64,000 bases of DNA from contig CALWSG010000045.1 of the NCBI GenBank assembly GCA_944384155.1, positions 1 to 64,000 of the forward strand. The letters are read 5' to 3'. Both the position numbers and the translations under genes were made by a program. Origin of the DNA: an uncultured Lachnospiraceae bacterium (GTDB lineage Bacteria > Bacillota > Clostridia > Lachnospirales > Lachnospiraceae). Below are positions 43,435-51,880 of the stretch, piece by piece; position 1 is the stretch's first letter, and each line of letters starts with the position of its first letter. Under the pieces are notes generated by a model. That model saw only the letters and a program-made list of their open reading frames with translations, searched no databases and was not told the origin of the DNA.

Positions 43435-45552
43435 ATGGCACCTTACAACAGTTTAAATAAGGCTAGCAAGATTTTACTTTACGTAAACAATATGAGAGCT
43501 GTTATCAGGCGGGACGTATTGTTTAGTGATTGTACCGAAGAGTTTGTAACACCAAGCGAGCCGTCACCTGGTGATATGGTAACCATAAGATTTAGAACGT
43601 ATAGGAATAACCCTGATATGGTGTATCTTTGTGCTTATGATATAAAGGTGGAAATGACTGTTGCACAAAGAACGGAAATGTTTAATATATATGAAACCCA
43701 AATACAAATGGGTACGGAAAGACTGGACTATTATTTTGAGATAGTCAGCGGCTTTGAAACCTGTTACTATACCAAGTTAGGGTGTGTAGATGTAATGCCC
43801 ACAGAGTATCTTTTTACATTGGTTCCGGAGTATAAGACGCCTGACTGGGCTAAGGGTGCAGTGATGTACCAGATATTTGTGGACAGATTTTATAACGGAG
43901 ATAAGACGAATGATGTTGAAACAAACGAGTATTCATATATAGGAGCCTGCACAACAAAGGTAGACAACTGGGATAAATATCCTGCGGCAATGGGAGTACG
44001 GGAATTCTACGGAGGAGATTTGCAGGGCGTACTTGACAAGATGGATTATTTAAGCAGTCTTGGAATAGAGGCAATATATTTTAATCCTCTGTTTGTATCT
44101 CCGTCAAACCATAAATATGATATACAGGACTATGATTATATTGATCCCCATTATGGAAAGATAGTGGATGATTCAGGGGAGATTCTTAAAGATGGCGATT
44201 TAAATAATGTAAATGCCACCAAGTATGTAAACCGTGTAACTAACAAGAAGAATCTTGGTGCAAGCAATGAATTGTTTGCAAGGGTGGTAGAGGAAGCACA
44301 CAGACGTGGAATAAAAGTTATTATAGATGGAGTCTTTAACCATTGCGGTTCGTTTAACAAGTGGATGGATAAGGAACATATATACGAGGATAATGATGAA
44401 TATAAAACGGGAGCTTATGAAAGAAAGGACAGTCCGTATCATAATTTTTTCAAATTCAGAGAGAACGAAGATGATAAGTGGCCTGAGAACAAGTCATATG
44501 ACGGCTGGTGGGGATATGATACCTTGCCGAAGCTTAATTATGAAGGCTCTAAGGAGCTTGAGGAATATATATTAGGTGTAGCCAAAAAGTGGGTGTCCCC
44601 CCCTTACAATGCTGACGGCTGGCGTCTTGATGTTGCGGCAGATTTGGGATATAATCAGGAATATAATCACGAGTTTTGGCGTAAATTCAGAAAAACCGTA
44701 AAGGAAGCTAATCCGGAGGCAATTATATTGGCGGAGCATTACGGAGATCCTTCTTCATGGCTTCAGGGAGACCAGTGGGATACGGTAATGAACTATGATG
44801 CATTTATGGAGCCTGTTACATGGTATCTTACCGGAATGGAAAAGCACAGTGACGGCAAGCAGGAAAATCTTATAGGTGACTCGGCATGGTTTGTGCAGAC
44901 AATGAAATATAATATGGCTAAGTTTCACACACCTTCTCTTATGGTGGCAATGAATGAGCTTTCAAACCATGATCACTCAAGGTTTTTAACAAGAACAAAC
45001 GGGGTCGTTGGCAGAACGGCAGTTTTAGGTCCCGAGGCAGCGGAAGAAGGTGTGTCAAAGGCTGTGTTTAAAGAGGCAGTGGTTATGCAGATGACATGGA
45101 TTGGGGCACCTACCATATATTACGGTGATGAGGCAGGCGTATGCGGATGGACTGACCCTGACAACAGAAGGACGTATCCGTGGGGCAGGGAGGATCATGA
45201 CCTTGTGAATTTCCACAGGGATATGATACGTGTAAGAAAGGAAAATCCCGCCCTTAAGAAAGGCTCTTATTGTCCTTTAAAGGAAGAACATAATCTTCTT
45301 GCCTACGGAAGATTTTATAAGGATAATAGAATTGTTGTTATAATAAATAATAATCAGGAGCAGATTACAACTGCCATAAAGCTTTTTAATATTGGCGTGA
45401 AAGCAAATGCTGTTATGGAAAAACTTATGGAAACAGGGGAGATAGGCTACAGCACATACTGTGAACAGTGCAGCGTGAAGGATTATTATCTTAATATTAC
45501 AGTTAAGGGTAAATCAGCAGTTGTGCTGAGAGAGATTGTAAGGCATGAGTAA
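43435..45552 (+). CDS. glycoside hydrolase family 13 alpha-glucosidase/neopullulanase
   Basis: 705 residues, no signal peptide, so cytoplasmic. An N-terminal CBM34-like beta domain (~1-135) is followed by the GH13 barrel: MYQIFVDRFYNGD, DGVFNHCG, nucleophile Asp in DGWRLDVAAD, acid/base Glu in ILAEHYGDPSSW and third Asp in ELSNHDHSRF, then a C-terminal beta domain. It resembles maltogenic amylase/neopullulanase enzymes that trim maltodextrins or glycogen-derived branches; exact specificity cannot be read. RBS AGGAGGG. No strong terminator is visible after it. Confidence 0.88.
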   Translation: MAPYNSLNKASKILLYVNNMRAVIRRDVLFSDCTEEFVTPSEPSPGDMVTIRFRTYRNNPDMVYLCAYDIKVEMTVAQRTEMFNIYETQIQMGTERLDYYFEIVSGFETCYYTKLGCVDVMPTEYLFTLVPEYKTPDWAKGAVMYQIFVDRFYNGDKTNDVETNEYSYIGACTTKVDNWDKYPAAMGVREFYGGDLQGVLDKMDYLSSLGIEAIYFNPLFVSPSNHKYDIQDYDYIDPHYGKIVDDSGEILKDGDLNNVNATKYVNRVTNKKNLGASNELFARVVEEAHRRGIKVIIDGVFNHCGSFNKWMDKEHIYEDNDEYKTGAYERKDSPYHNFFKFRENEDDKWPENKSYDGWWGYDTLPKLNYEGSKELEEYILGVAKKWVSPPYNADGWRLDVAADLGYNQEYNHEFWRKFRKTVKEANPEAIILAEHYGDPSSWLQGDQWDTVMNYDAFMEPVTWYLTGMEKHSDGKQENLIGDSAWFVQTMKYNMAKFHTPSLMVAMNELSNHDHSRFLTRTNGVVGRTAVLGPEAAEEGVSKAVFKEAVVMQMTWIGAPTIYYGDEAGVCGWTDPDNRRTYPWGREDHDLVNFHRDMIRVRKENPALKKGSYCPLKEEHNLLAYGRFYKDNRIVVIINNNQEQITTAIKLFNIGVKANAVMEKLMETGEIGYSTYCEQCSVKDYYLNITVKGKSAVVLREIVRHE

Positions 45553-45640
45553 TATTATATTCATTTATACAGTTAAAACATAAACCCATAAAGGACAAAG
45601 AAATTACATGGCAGCATAAGACAATAAGGGTAAAAAGTTC

Positions 45641-45669
45641 TTGCAATATAAAACCGGCTATGATATAAT
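45641..45669 (+). promoter_or_regulatory. promoter of tRNA-Tyr/tRNA-Leu
   Basis: TTGCAA, 17 bp, TATAAT with an extended -10 TGA. Twenty bp upstream of tRNA-Tyr. Confidence 0.8.
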
Positions 45670-45689
45670 TTAACATTGTGAGAACAAAT

Positions 45690-45771
45690 GGGCAGATTCC
45701 CGAGAGGCCAAAGGGGACAGACTGTAAATCTGCTGCAATTTGCTTCGGTGGTTCGAATCCACCTCTGCCCA
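45690..45771 (+). tRNA. tRNA-Tyr (GTA)
   Basis: 82-nt class II tRNA with a long variable arm. Acceptor arms GGGCAGA/TCTGCCC, anticodon loop ACTGTAAAT (GTA), T-arm GTGGTTCGAATCCAC. Confidence 0.97.
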
Positions 45772-45808
45772 TTGCCTTACAGTATTTAAATAAATGTGCT
45801 GTAAGTAT

Positions 45809-45894
45809 GCCGGCGTGGCGGAACTGGCAGACGCACAGGACTTAAAATCCTGCGGGACTTACCTCCCGTACCGGTTCGATTCCGGTCGCCGGCA
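45809..45894 (+). tRNA. tRNA-Leu (TAA)
   Basis: 86-nt class II tRNA. Acceptor arms GCCGGCG/CGCCGGC, anticodon loop ACTTAAAAT (TAA), long variable arm CGGGACTTACCTCCCG. Confidence 0.97.
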
Positions 45895-45914
45895 GTAGTA
45901 TTTAAGTAAAGAAG

Positions 45915-45936
45915 AAGCTGAAAATCAGCTTTTTCT
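45915..45936 (+). terminator. terminator after tRNA-Leu
   Basis: AAGCTGA / TCAGCTT stem with an AAA loop, then TTTCTTTATT. Confidence 0.8.
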
Positions 45937-46005
45937 TTATTTTTTTTGTTTTTATTGCTGTATTCTGATAAATTTTAGGCAAAAATGAAAAAAAGGTAAA
46001 AAACA

Positions 46006-46035
46006 CTGACATTAAATTAAAAAAAGTGTTAAAAT
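46006..46035 (+). promoter_or_regulatory. possible promoter of carD
   Basis: CTGACA, 18 bp, TAAAAT, 43 bp upstream of the ATG. Confidence 0.45.
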
Positions 46036-46078
46036 ATATATGTAGCCATAATTGTGTGAATCAAGATGGAGGTAATAT

Positions 46079-46573
46079 ATGTTTAATGTGGGTGATTATA
46101 TTATTTATGGAAGCAGTGGAGTGTGTAAGGTAACATCTGTGGGAAAACTCAGCATTTCCGGGGATGATAAGCTCTATTATACACTTGCTCCAATATATTC
46201 AAAGTCCAGTACTTTATATACACCTGTAGATAATCAAAAGGTAGTGATGAGAAGTGTAATTACCAGAGAAGAGGCAGAAAGACTTGTAGAAAACATTAAT
46301 ACGGTTGAAACCCTTTGGGTAGATGATGAGAAAAAGAGAGAGGAATATTATAAAAAGGCACTTAGAACATGTGAATGTGAGGAATGGATAAAAATTATAA
46401 GAACCTCTTATCTAAGGATACAAGACCGAAAGGAAAGCGGAAAAAAAGTAATAAACAGTGATGAAAAATATCTCAGGACGGCAGAGGATTACTTGTATGG
46501 GGAATTAGCCGTTGCACTGCATATGGATAAGGATAAGGTGCAGCAGTATATTGCATCAAAGGTAGAGAGGTAA
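46079..46573 (+). CDS. carD: CarD family transcriptional regulator
   Basis: 164 residues. N-terminal Tudor-like RNA-polymerase-interaction domain (MFNVGDYIIYGSSGVCKVTSVG, ~1-60) and a helical C-terminal DNA-binding domain (~70-160), the CarD/CdnL plan. CarD proteins bind the RNAP beta subunit and stabilise open complexes, notably at rRNA and tRNA promoters. RBS GGAGG. It lies between two tRNA units, and a palindrome covers the promoter of the unit just downstream. Confidence 0.9.
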   Translation: MFNVGDYIIYGSSGVCKVTSVGKLSISGDDKLYYTLAPIYSKSSTLYTPVDNQKVVMRSVITREEAERLVENINTVETLWVDDEKKREEYYKKALRTCECEEWIKIIRTSYLRIQDRKESGKKVINSDEKYLRTAEDYLYGELAVALHMDKDKVQQYIASKVER

Positions 46574-46595
46574 AACACAGTAGTACAAAAAACTG

Positions 46596-46624
46596 TTGAC
46601 AATAAGTGGTATTTTTAGTAAAAT
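46596..46624 (+). promoter_or_regulatory. promoter of tRNA-Phe/tRNA-Gly
   Basis: TTGACA (46596-46601), 17 bp, TAAAAT (46619-46624), 24 bp upstream of tRNA-Phe. Confidence 0.75.
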
Positions 46625-46631
46625 ACCACTT
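46604..46631. repeat. 12-bp perfect inverted repeat over the tRNA promoter
   Basis: AAGTGGTATTTT-TAGT-AAAATACCACTT occupies the spacer and -10 of the tRNA-Phe promoter. It has no T-run after it, so it is not a normal carD terminator. Confidence 0.7.
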
Positions 46632-46647
46632 GCGTGTTAATAGATAT

Positions 46648-46720
<73 letters not shown>

Positions 46721-46766
46721 TTTTAACCCATAATTATATAAATATATATATTAAAAATAGGTATCT

Positions 46767-46839
46767 GCACGAGTGGCTCAGTTGGTGGAGCACGACCTTG
46801 CCAAGGTCGGGGTCGCGGGTTCGAGTCCCGTCTCGTGCT
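46767..46839 (+). tRNA. tRNA-Gly (GCC)
   Basis: 73 nt. Acceptor arms GCACGAG/CTCGTGC, anticodon loop CTTGCCAAG (GCC), T-arm GCGGGTTCGAGTCCCGT. TTTTTTATTAT follows and may end the transcript. Confidence 0.97.
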
Positions 46840-46888
46840 TTTTTATTATACAAAAAGGCATTAAGGTTAAAGAAAGGAAAGGAAAAAA

Positions 46889-47401
46889 GTGAAGCTGTTA
46901 TTGAGTGACAGAGAGCTTCCGGCGGAGCTGGTGAAAAGGGGAGATTATAAATATATTTCTCTCGTGCAAAAAAAGATTCATAATTGTACAGGATGTTTCG
47001 GGTGCTGGGTAAGGACGCCTGGAAAATGTGTAATAAGAGATGATGCAACGGAAATATACCCTCTTATAGCACAGAGCGAAAAGCTGATTTATGTAAGCAG
47101 AATATATCTGGGCTCTTATGATATTCCCATGAAAATAATGTTGGAGAGGGCAATCCCGGTGCAGAAGGCATTTATAAGGATTCATGGCGGGGAAACACAT
47201 CATGTACAAAGAGATGTAAAGGAAAAGGAAGCTGTTATAATAGGGTACGGTAATCTTTCGGAAAAAGAAAAAAATTTGTTTGAAAACCTTGTGGAAAGAA
47301 ATGCAAAAAATATGTCATTTAAAAGGTGGAGAATTTCTTTTGTGGAAGAAAATGAAGTTGATGAGGCTGTTATAAAGGAGTTGGATTTGTGGGAAAATTA
47401 G
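46889..47401 (+). CDS. flavodoxin-like/NAD(P)H-dependent FMN reductase family protein
   Basis: 170 residues. CTGCFGCWVRTPGKCVIRDD is the Cys-rich segment typical of iron-sulfur-flavoprotein/NADPH-dependent FMN reductase relatives, though the usual N-terminal FMN loop (GSPR) is missing; that loop is present in the next gene, so the two may form one complex. GTG start at 46889 behind AGGAAAGG. Its last 13 bases overlap the following gene. Substrate unknown. Confidence 0.72.
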   Translation: MKLLLSDRELPAELVKRGDYKYISLVQKKIHNCTGCFGCWVRTPGKCVIRDDATEIYPLIAQSEKLIYVSRIYLGSYDIPMKIMLERAIPVQKAFIRIHGGETHHVQRDVKEKEAVIIGYGNLSEKEKNLFENLVERNAKNMSFKRWRISFVEENEVDEAVIKELDLWEN

Positions 47402-48009
47402 TAATTATCAATGGAAGCCCAAGGGCAGTAAAATCAAATTCAAAGAGATACGGGGAAATATTTAAAGGTTACTGGGGAGATTCTGCTGAGGAATTTAATG
47501 TTATATCAGGAAGATACAGGGAGATATGTATGTGTGTGGAGAAACACAGGGAGCTTTTGTTTATATTTCCACTGTATGCGGATGGCATTCCTGCCGTGCT
47601 GCTAGGGTTTTTAAAGGAACTTGAAAAAAGCAGCTATAAGCATAAGCCCACTGTACATGCAATTATAAACTGCGGATTTTTAGAGCCGGAGCAAAACAAT
47701 GTGGCGGCAGATATGATAGGCCTTTTTTGCGAAAAGAACGGATATCCTCTTGGCATGATATTATGCATTGGCGGTGGAGAGGCGATACTGGATACTCCTT
47801 TTGCGTTTATGGCAAAGAGGAAAATAAAGAAAATGGCAGCAGCCATACGAAAAGGTCAGTCATATAGGTTAAAAACATCAATGATGCTTACAAAAAATAT
47901 GTTTATAAAGGCTTCATCAAAGTATTGGACGGAAATGGGAATGAAAAACGGAATCAGCAGGGAAGATATGGATACAATGGAAATAGAGGGAAAGACAAAT
48001 AAAGAATAA
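47389..48009 (+). CDS. flavodoxin-like NAD(P)H-dependent oxidoreductase
   Basis: 206 residues. N-terminal FMN phosphate loop LVIINGSPRAVKSNSKRYGE, then a flavodoxin fold with FIFPLYADGIPAVLLGFLKEL. Start is GTG 47389 with AAGGAG 8 bases upstream inside the previous gene; the two genes overlap by 13 bases and are translated together. Likely an FMN-dependent reductase; the electron acceptor is unknown. Two ABC transporter genes follow after 153 bp. Confidence 0.78.
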   Translation: MGKLVIINGSPRAVKSNSKRYGEIFKGYWGDSAEEFNVISGRYREICMCVEKHRELLFIFPLYADGIPAVLLGFLKELEKSSYKHKPTVHAIINCGFLEPEQNNVAADMIGLFCEKNGYPLGMILCIGGGEAILDTPFAFMAKRKIKKMAAAIRKGQSYRLKTSMMLTKNMFIKASSKYWTEMGMKNGISREDMDTMEIEGKTNKE

Positions 48010-48035
48010 TGAGAATTTATAGTCAATAATGTATA

Positions 48036-48064
48036 TTGACAGAAAAAGGATATGGGGGTATGGT
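48036..48064 (+). promoter_or_regulatory. possible promoter upstream of the ABC operon
   Basis: TTGACA (48036-48041), 17 bp, TATGGT. A transcript from here would meet the hairpin at 48097-48121 before reaching the ABC genes. Confidence 0.35.
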
Positions 48065-48096
48065 TATAAAGAAAACAATATATATATTAAAAAGTC

Positions 48097-48121
48097 ATCA
48101 CGCACAGGCGTGATAATTTTT
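48097..48121 (+). terminator. terminator or attenuator before the ABC operon
   Basis: ATCACGC / GCGTGAT stem, loop ACAG, then AATTTTT. It may end the flavodoxin transcript or attenuate the ABC transcript. Confidence 0.7.
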
Positions 48122-48130
48122 AACTAAATA

Positions 48131-48146
48131 GTTAGCATTAGCTAAC
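48131..48146. promoter_or_regulatory. DtxR/IdeR-like operator palindrome
   Basis: GTTAGC-ATTA-GCTAAC, followed by CAAAGGAGGG. The half-sites resemble those of DtxR-family metalloregulators (TTAGGTTAG...CTAACCTAA). It overlaps the region just before the first ABC gene's ribosome-binding site. Confidence 0.5.
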
Positions 48147-48162
48147 CAAAGGAGGGAATAAA

Positions 48163-49938
48163 TTGAAAAAGCAGTCTAATCTAAAACGGCTTATGGAATA
48201 TGCAGGAAAGTACAGATATTTTACATACACATCATGGATTCTGTCTGCCATAAGTGCAATAATTGCACTTGTACCATACTGGTATATTTGGAAAATCATA
48301 AAGGAGGTGCTTAATGTATATCCGGATTTTGACAAGGCGGAAAACCTTGTGCATAACGGATGGATGGCAGTGATTTTTGCCGTGCTATCTATGTTTATAT
48401 ATGTAGCTGGACTTATGTGCTCGCATATTGCTGCCTTCAGGGTTGCCACAAATATAAGGATACAGGCTATGGAGCATATAGTAAAGCTTCCCCTTGGGTT
48501 TCCTGAGGATTTCGGAAGCGGCAGGTTAAGGAAAATAGTAAATGAGTCAAGTGGTGCAACGGAAACATATCTTGCACATCAGCTTCCTGATAAGGCGGGG
48601 GCAATAGCAACACCTATAGGGCTGATAGTAATGCTTTTTGCCTTTGACTTAAGATTAGGGCTCTTAAGCCTGATTCCTGTTGTTCTTGGTTTTCTTATAA
48701 TGATGAGTATGACAGGTGCGGGAATGGCACAGAAAATGAAGGAATATCAGAATGCACTTGATGATATGTCAAATGAGGCGGTAGAGTACATAAGGGGAAT
48801 ACCCGTTGTAAAAACCTTTGGCCAGACAGTATTTTCATTTAAAAAGTTTAAGGACTCCATAGACAGGTATGGTGTATGGGTTATTGCATATACAAAACAG
48901 CTTCGTATGCCTATGCTCTTTTACACTGCGGCAATAAACAGCGTGTTTGCATTTCTCACGGCAGGTGCATTGATATTTACAAGGAATGGAGTGACAGAGG
49001 AATTTTTGTTAAACATATTGTTTTATATAATAATAACGCCGATTATCTCAGTTACTCTTACAAAAATAATGTTCCAGAGTGAAAATGCCATGATAGTTGA
49101 TGATGCAATTAAAAGAATAGATACCGTTTTGGCTATGAAGCCTCTTAAGGAAACGTCAGCTCCCAAGGTGCCAAAGGACAGCTCTGTTGTGCTTGAAAAT
49201 GTAACATACAGCTATGACGGAACAAAGCCTGCACTTGACAATGTTTCAATTCATATAAAAGCCGGTGAAACGGTGGCTTTTGTGGGACCGTCGGGAGGAG
49301 GAAAAACAACGCTGGCAAATATAATTTCAAGATTTTTTGATGCTGATAAGGGGAGAGTACTTGTAGGGGGAGTTGATGTAAGGGACATACATAAACAGGA
49401 ACTTATGAATACGGTATCCTTTGTGTTCCAAAACAGCAGGCTCATAAAGGCTTCTATATTTGAAAATGTCCGCATGGGAAAACCTGATGCCGCAAGGGAG
49501 GAGGTTATGAGTGCTCTTAAGGATGCACAGTGCATGGATATTATAGAAAAGCTGCCTGACGGTGTTGATACGGTTATAGGGACAAAGGGCGTATACCTGT
49601 CAGGCGGAGAAATGCAGCGTATTGCAATAGCCAGGGTAATACTTAAAAATGCACCTATAATTATACTTGATGAAGCTACTGCCTTTGCAGACCCGGACAA
49701 TGAAGTAAGGGTGCAGCAGGCATTTTCAAAAATGGCGGAGGGCAAGACGGTTATTGTGATTGCACACAGACTGTCAACAGTGGTAAACGCTCATAAAATA
49801 TTTGTTCTTAAGGACGGAAAAATAGAGGAAAGCGGAACATACAGTGAGCTTATGGAAAAAAACGGACTGTTTGAAAAAATGTGGAATAATTATAAAACAT
49901 CTGTGCAGTGGAAGGTGGAAAAGGAGGTGTCACTGTAA
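48163..49938 (+). CDS. ABC transporter, fused permease/ATP-binding subunit A
   Basis: 591 residues (TTG start behind AAAGGAGGG). Six membrane helices in the N-terminal half and an ATPase with Walker A GPSGGGKTTLAN, signature LSGGEMQRIAIAR, Walker B IIILDEATAFAD and H-loop VIAHRLS. Type IV exporter fold. The motif EYIRGIPVVKTFGQTVFSFKKF is shared with exporter-fold transporters that in some bacteria import siderophores. Its stop shares a base with the next ATG (TAATG), so the two form a coupled heterodimer. Cargo unknown; the operator suggests metal-responsive expression. Confidence 0.85.
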   Translation: MKKQSNLKRLMEYAGKYRYFTYTSWILSAISAIIALVPYWYIWKIIKEVLNVYPDFDKAENLVHNGWMAVIFAVLSMFIYVAGLMCSHIAAFRVATNIRIQAMEHIVKLPLGFPEDFGSGRLRKIVNESSGATETYLAHQLPDKAGAIATPIGLIVMLFAFDLRLGLLSLIPVVLGFLIMMSMTGAGMAQKMKEYQNALDDMSNEAVEYIRGIPVVKTFGQTVFSFKKFKDSIDRYGVWVIAYTKQLRMPMLFYTAAINSVFAFLTAGALIFTRNGVTEEFLLNILFYIIITPIISVTLTKIMFQSENAMIVDDAIKRIDTVLAMKPLKETSAPKVPKDSSVVLENVTYSYDGTKPALDNVSIHIKAGETVAFVGPSGGGKTTLANIISRFFDADKGRVLVGGVDVRDIHKQELMNTVSFVFQNSRLIKASIFENVRMGKPDAAREEVMSALKDAQCMDIIEKLPDGVDTVIGTKGVYLSGGEMQRIAIARVILKNAPIIILDEATAFADPDNEVRVQQAFSKMAEGKTVIVIAHRLSTVVNAHKIFVLKDGKIEESGTYSELMEKNGLFEKMWNNYKTSVQWKVEKEVSL

Positions 49939-51668
49939 TGGTAGAAAGGCTTATGAAAAAGTATGCTCTGTCAAGGCAGGGGGCAAAGGATTTGATAAAG
50001 GGCTGTATAGCCTGTGCACTGCAAAATATAACATTTATGTTTCCGGTGGGAATTTTATATCTTCTTGTAAAGGCTCTTTTAGAGGGAGGTGTGGAAGGCA
50101 GCAGTGTAATACTGTATATAGCAGGCTGCATATTGTGTCTTGTGCTTATTTTTGCAGCCACATGGTTTCAGTATAATTCAACGTATTTTGCTACATATAT
50201 AGAAAGCGGCGTGAGAAGAATTACCCTTGCAGAAAAGCTTAGAAAAATACCATTGTCTTTTTTTGGAAAAAGAGATTTGGCAGATTTGACAAGTACAATT
50301 ATGGCAGACTGCACTTTTCTTGAAACGGCATTTTCCCATTTTATACCGGAGCTTTTCGGAGCTATGACATCAACAGTTATTGTTTCAGTTTCTCTTTTGT
50401 TTATAAATTGGAAAATGGCACTTGCCGCACTTTGGGTAATGCCTGTGTCCTTTGCCATAGTATGGTTTTCCGCAAAGGTACAGGAGAAATTAAGCAAAAA
50501 AGCAATGGCAGTGAAAATGGCTTGTGCCGATGGCATACAGGAGTGCATAGAAACAGTTAGGGATTTAAAGTCAAATAATGCAGAGGAAAAGTATCTTGAG
50601 GGACTTAAAGAAAAAATAAGGGCAGTGGAGAGGCGGTCCGTAAAAAATGAATTCGGTACGGCAGCCTTTGTAGTGTCCGCACAGCTTATATTAAAGCTTG
50701 GAATAGTAACTGTTGCACTTGCAGGATCTGCATTTTTAATAAATGGAGAGATAGATGTGCTTACATTCTTTATGTTCCTTCTAGTGGTTTCCAGGCTGTA
50801 TGATCCGCTTCAGTCGGCATTACAAAACCTTGCAGCTATTATTGCCGCAAGAACCAATATAGGAAGAATGAAGGAAATACTTGACTATCCTGTTCAGACA
50901 GGCTCAAGCACACTTACAAACAAGAATGTTGATATAGAATTTAAAAATGTGGGATTTTCTTATAATACAGGTGAAGCGGTTCTGAAAGATGTATCCTTTA
51001 CTGCAAAGCAGGGAGAAGTAACGGCTCTGGTAGGTCCTTCAGGAGGAGGAAAGACAACTGTGTCACGACTTGCAGCAAGATTTTGGGATGCGGGAAAGGG
51101 AACAATCACCGTAGGAGGCATGGATGTATCAGGCATAGAGCCGGAAACACTGCTGTCGCTGTACTCAATAGTATTTCAGGATGTAACTTTGTTTGATAAT
51201 ACTATTATGGAAAATATAAGAATAGGAAGAAAGGATGCAACAGATGAGGAGGTACTGGCAGCGGCAAAGCTTGCAAACTGTGATGAGTTTGCAGAAAAGC
51301 TTCCTGATAAGTGGAACAGCAGAATAGGGGAAAACGGCTGTGAGCTTTCAGGAGGAGAAAGACAGAGAATATCCATAGCAAGGGCATTTTTAAAAGACGC
51401 TCCCGTTATTCTTCTTGACGAAGCAACAGCGTCCCTTGACGTGGAAAATGAAACCCTTATACAGCAGGCATTGTCAAGGCTGATAAAGAACAAAACCGTT
51501 CTTGTTATAGCTCACAGAATGAGAACTGTGGAGGGAGCAGATAAAATAGTAGTTCTGTCTGAGGGAAAAGTTGCAGAGATGGGAACACCGGTTGAACTGG
51601 CAAAACAAAACGGAATCTATGCTCATATGGTAAAGCTTCAGAACGAAAGTCTTAACTGGACATTATAA
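49938..51668 (+). CDS. ABC transporter, fused permease/ATP-binding subunit B
   Basis: 576 residues. Six-helix permease domain (~15-300) and an ATPase with Walker A GPSGGGKTTVSR, signature LSGGERQRISIAR, Walker B VILLDEATASLD and H-loop VIAHRMR. ATG 49938 follows AAGGAGGTG; the frame extends ten codons upstream without reason to use it. Partner of the preceding subunit. A long perfect terminator closes the operon. Confidence 0.87.
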   Translation: MVERLMKKYALSRQGAKDLIKGCIACALQNITFMFPVGILYLLVKALLEGGVEGSSVILYIAGCILCLVLIFAATWFQYNSTYFATYIESGVRRITLAEKLRKIPLSFFGKRDLADLTSTIMADCTFLETAFSHFIPELFGAMTSTVIVSVSLLFINWKMALAALWVMPVSFAIVWFSAKVQEKLSKKAMAVKMACADGIQECIETVRDLKSNNAEEKYLEGLKEKIRAVERRSVKNEFGTAAFVVSAQLILKLGIVTVALAGSAFLINGEIDVLTFFMFLLVVSRLYDPLQSALQNLAAIIAARTNIGRMKEILDYPVQTGSSTLTNKNVDIEFKNVGFSYNTGEAVLKDVSFTAKQGEVTALVGPSGGGKTTVSRLAARFWDAGKGTITVGGMDVSGIEPETLLSLYSIVFQDVTLFDNTIMENIRIGRKDATDEEVLAAAKLANCDEFAEKLPDKWNSRIGENGCELSGGERQRISIARAFLKDAPVILLDEATASLDVENETLIQQALSRLIKNKTVLVIAHRMRTVEGADKIVVLSEGKVAEMGTPVELAKQNGIYAHMVKLQNESLNWTL

Positions 51669-51688
51669 TAAAAATATAAGTAAAGTTA

Positions 51689-51728
51689 AAAAGCAGAATG
51701 CCGTCTGTAAAAAAGACATTCTGCTTTT
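51689..51728 (+). terminator. terminator of the ABC operon
   Basis: Perfect 12-bp stem AAAAGCAGAATG / CATTCTGCTTTT with a 16-nt loop. The T-run is the end of the stem. Confidence 0.85.
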
Positions 51729-51880
51729 ATCATATTACGGACGGAATGAAAAAGCAGCGGAGGAACAATCATAGTATAGTGAAATGAAGAATAAGGCACG
51801 TATTTTTTAAATAAATATATGGAAAAATTAAATAAAATATGATATGATATTAAATAAATTTTAATGTATTGGAGGCAATG

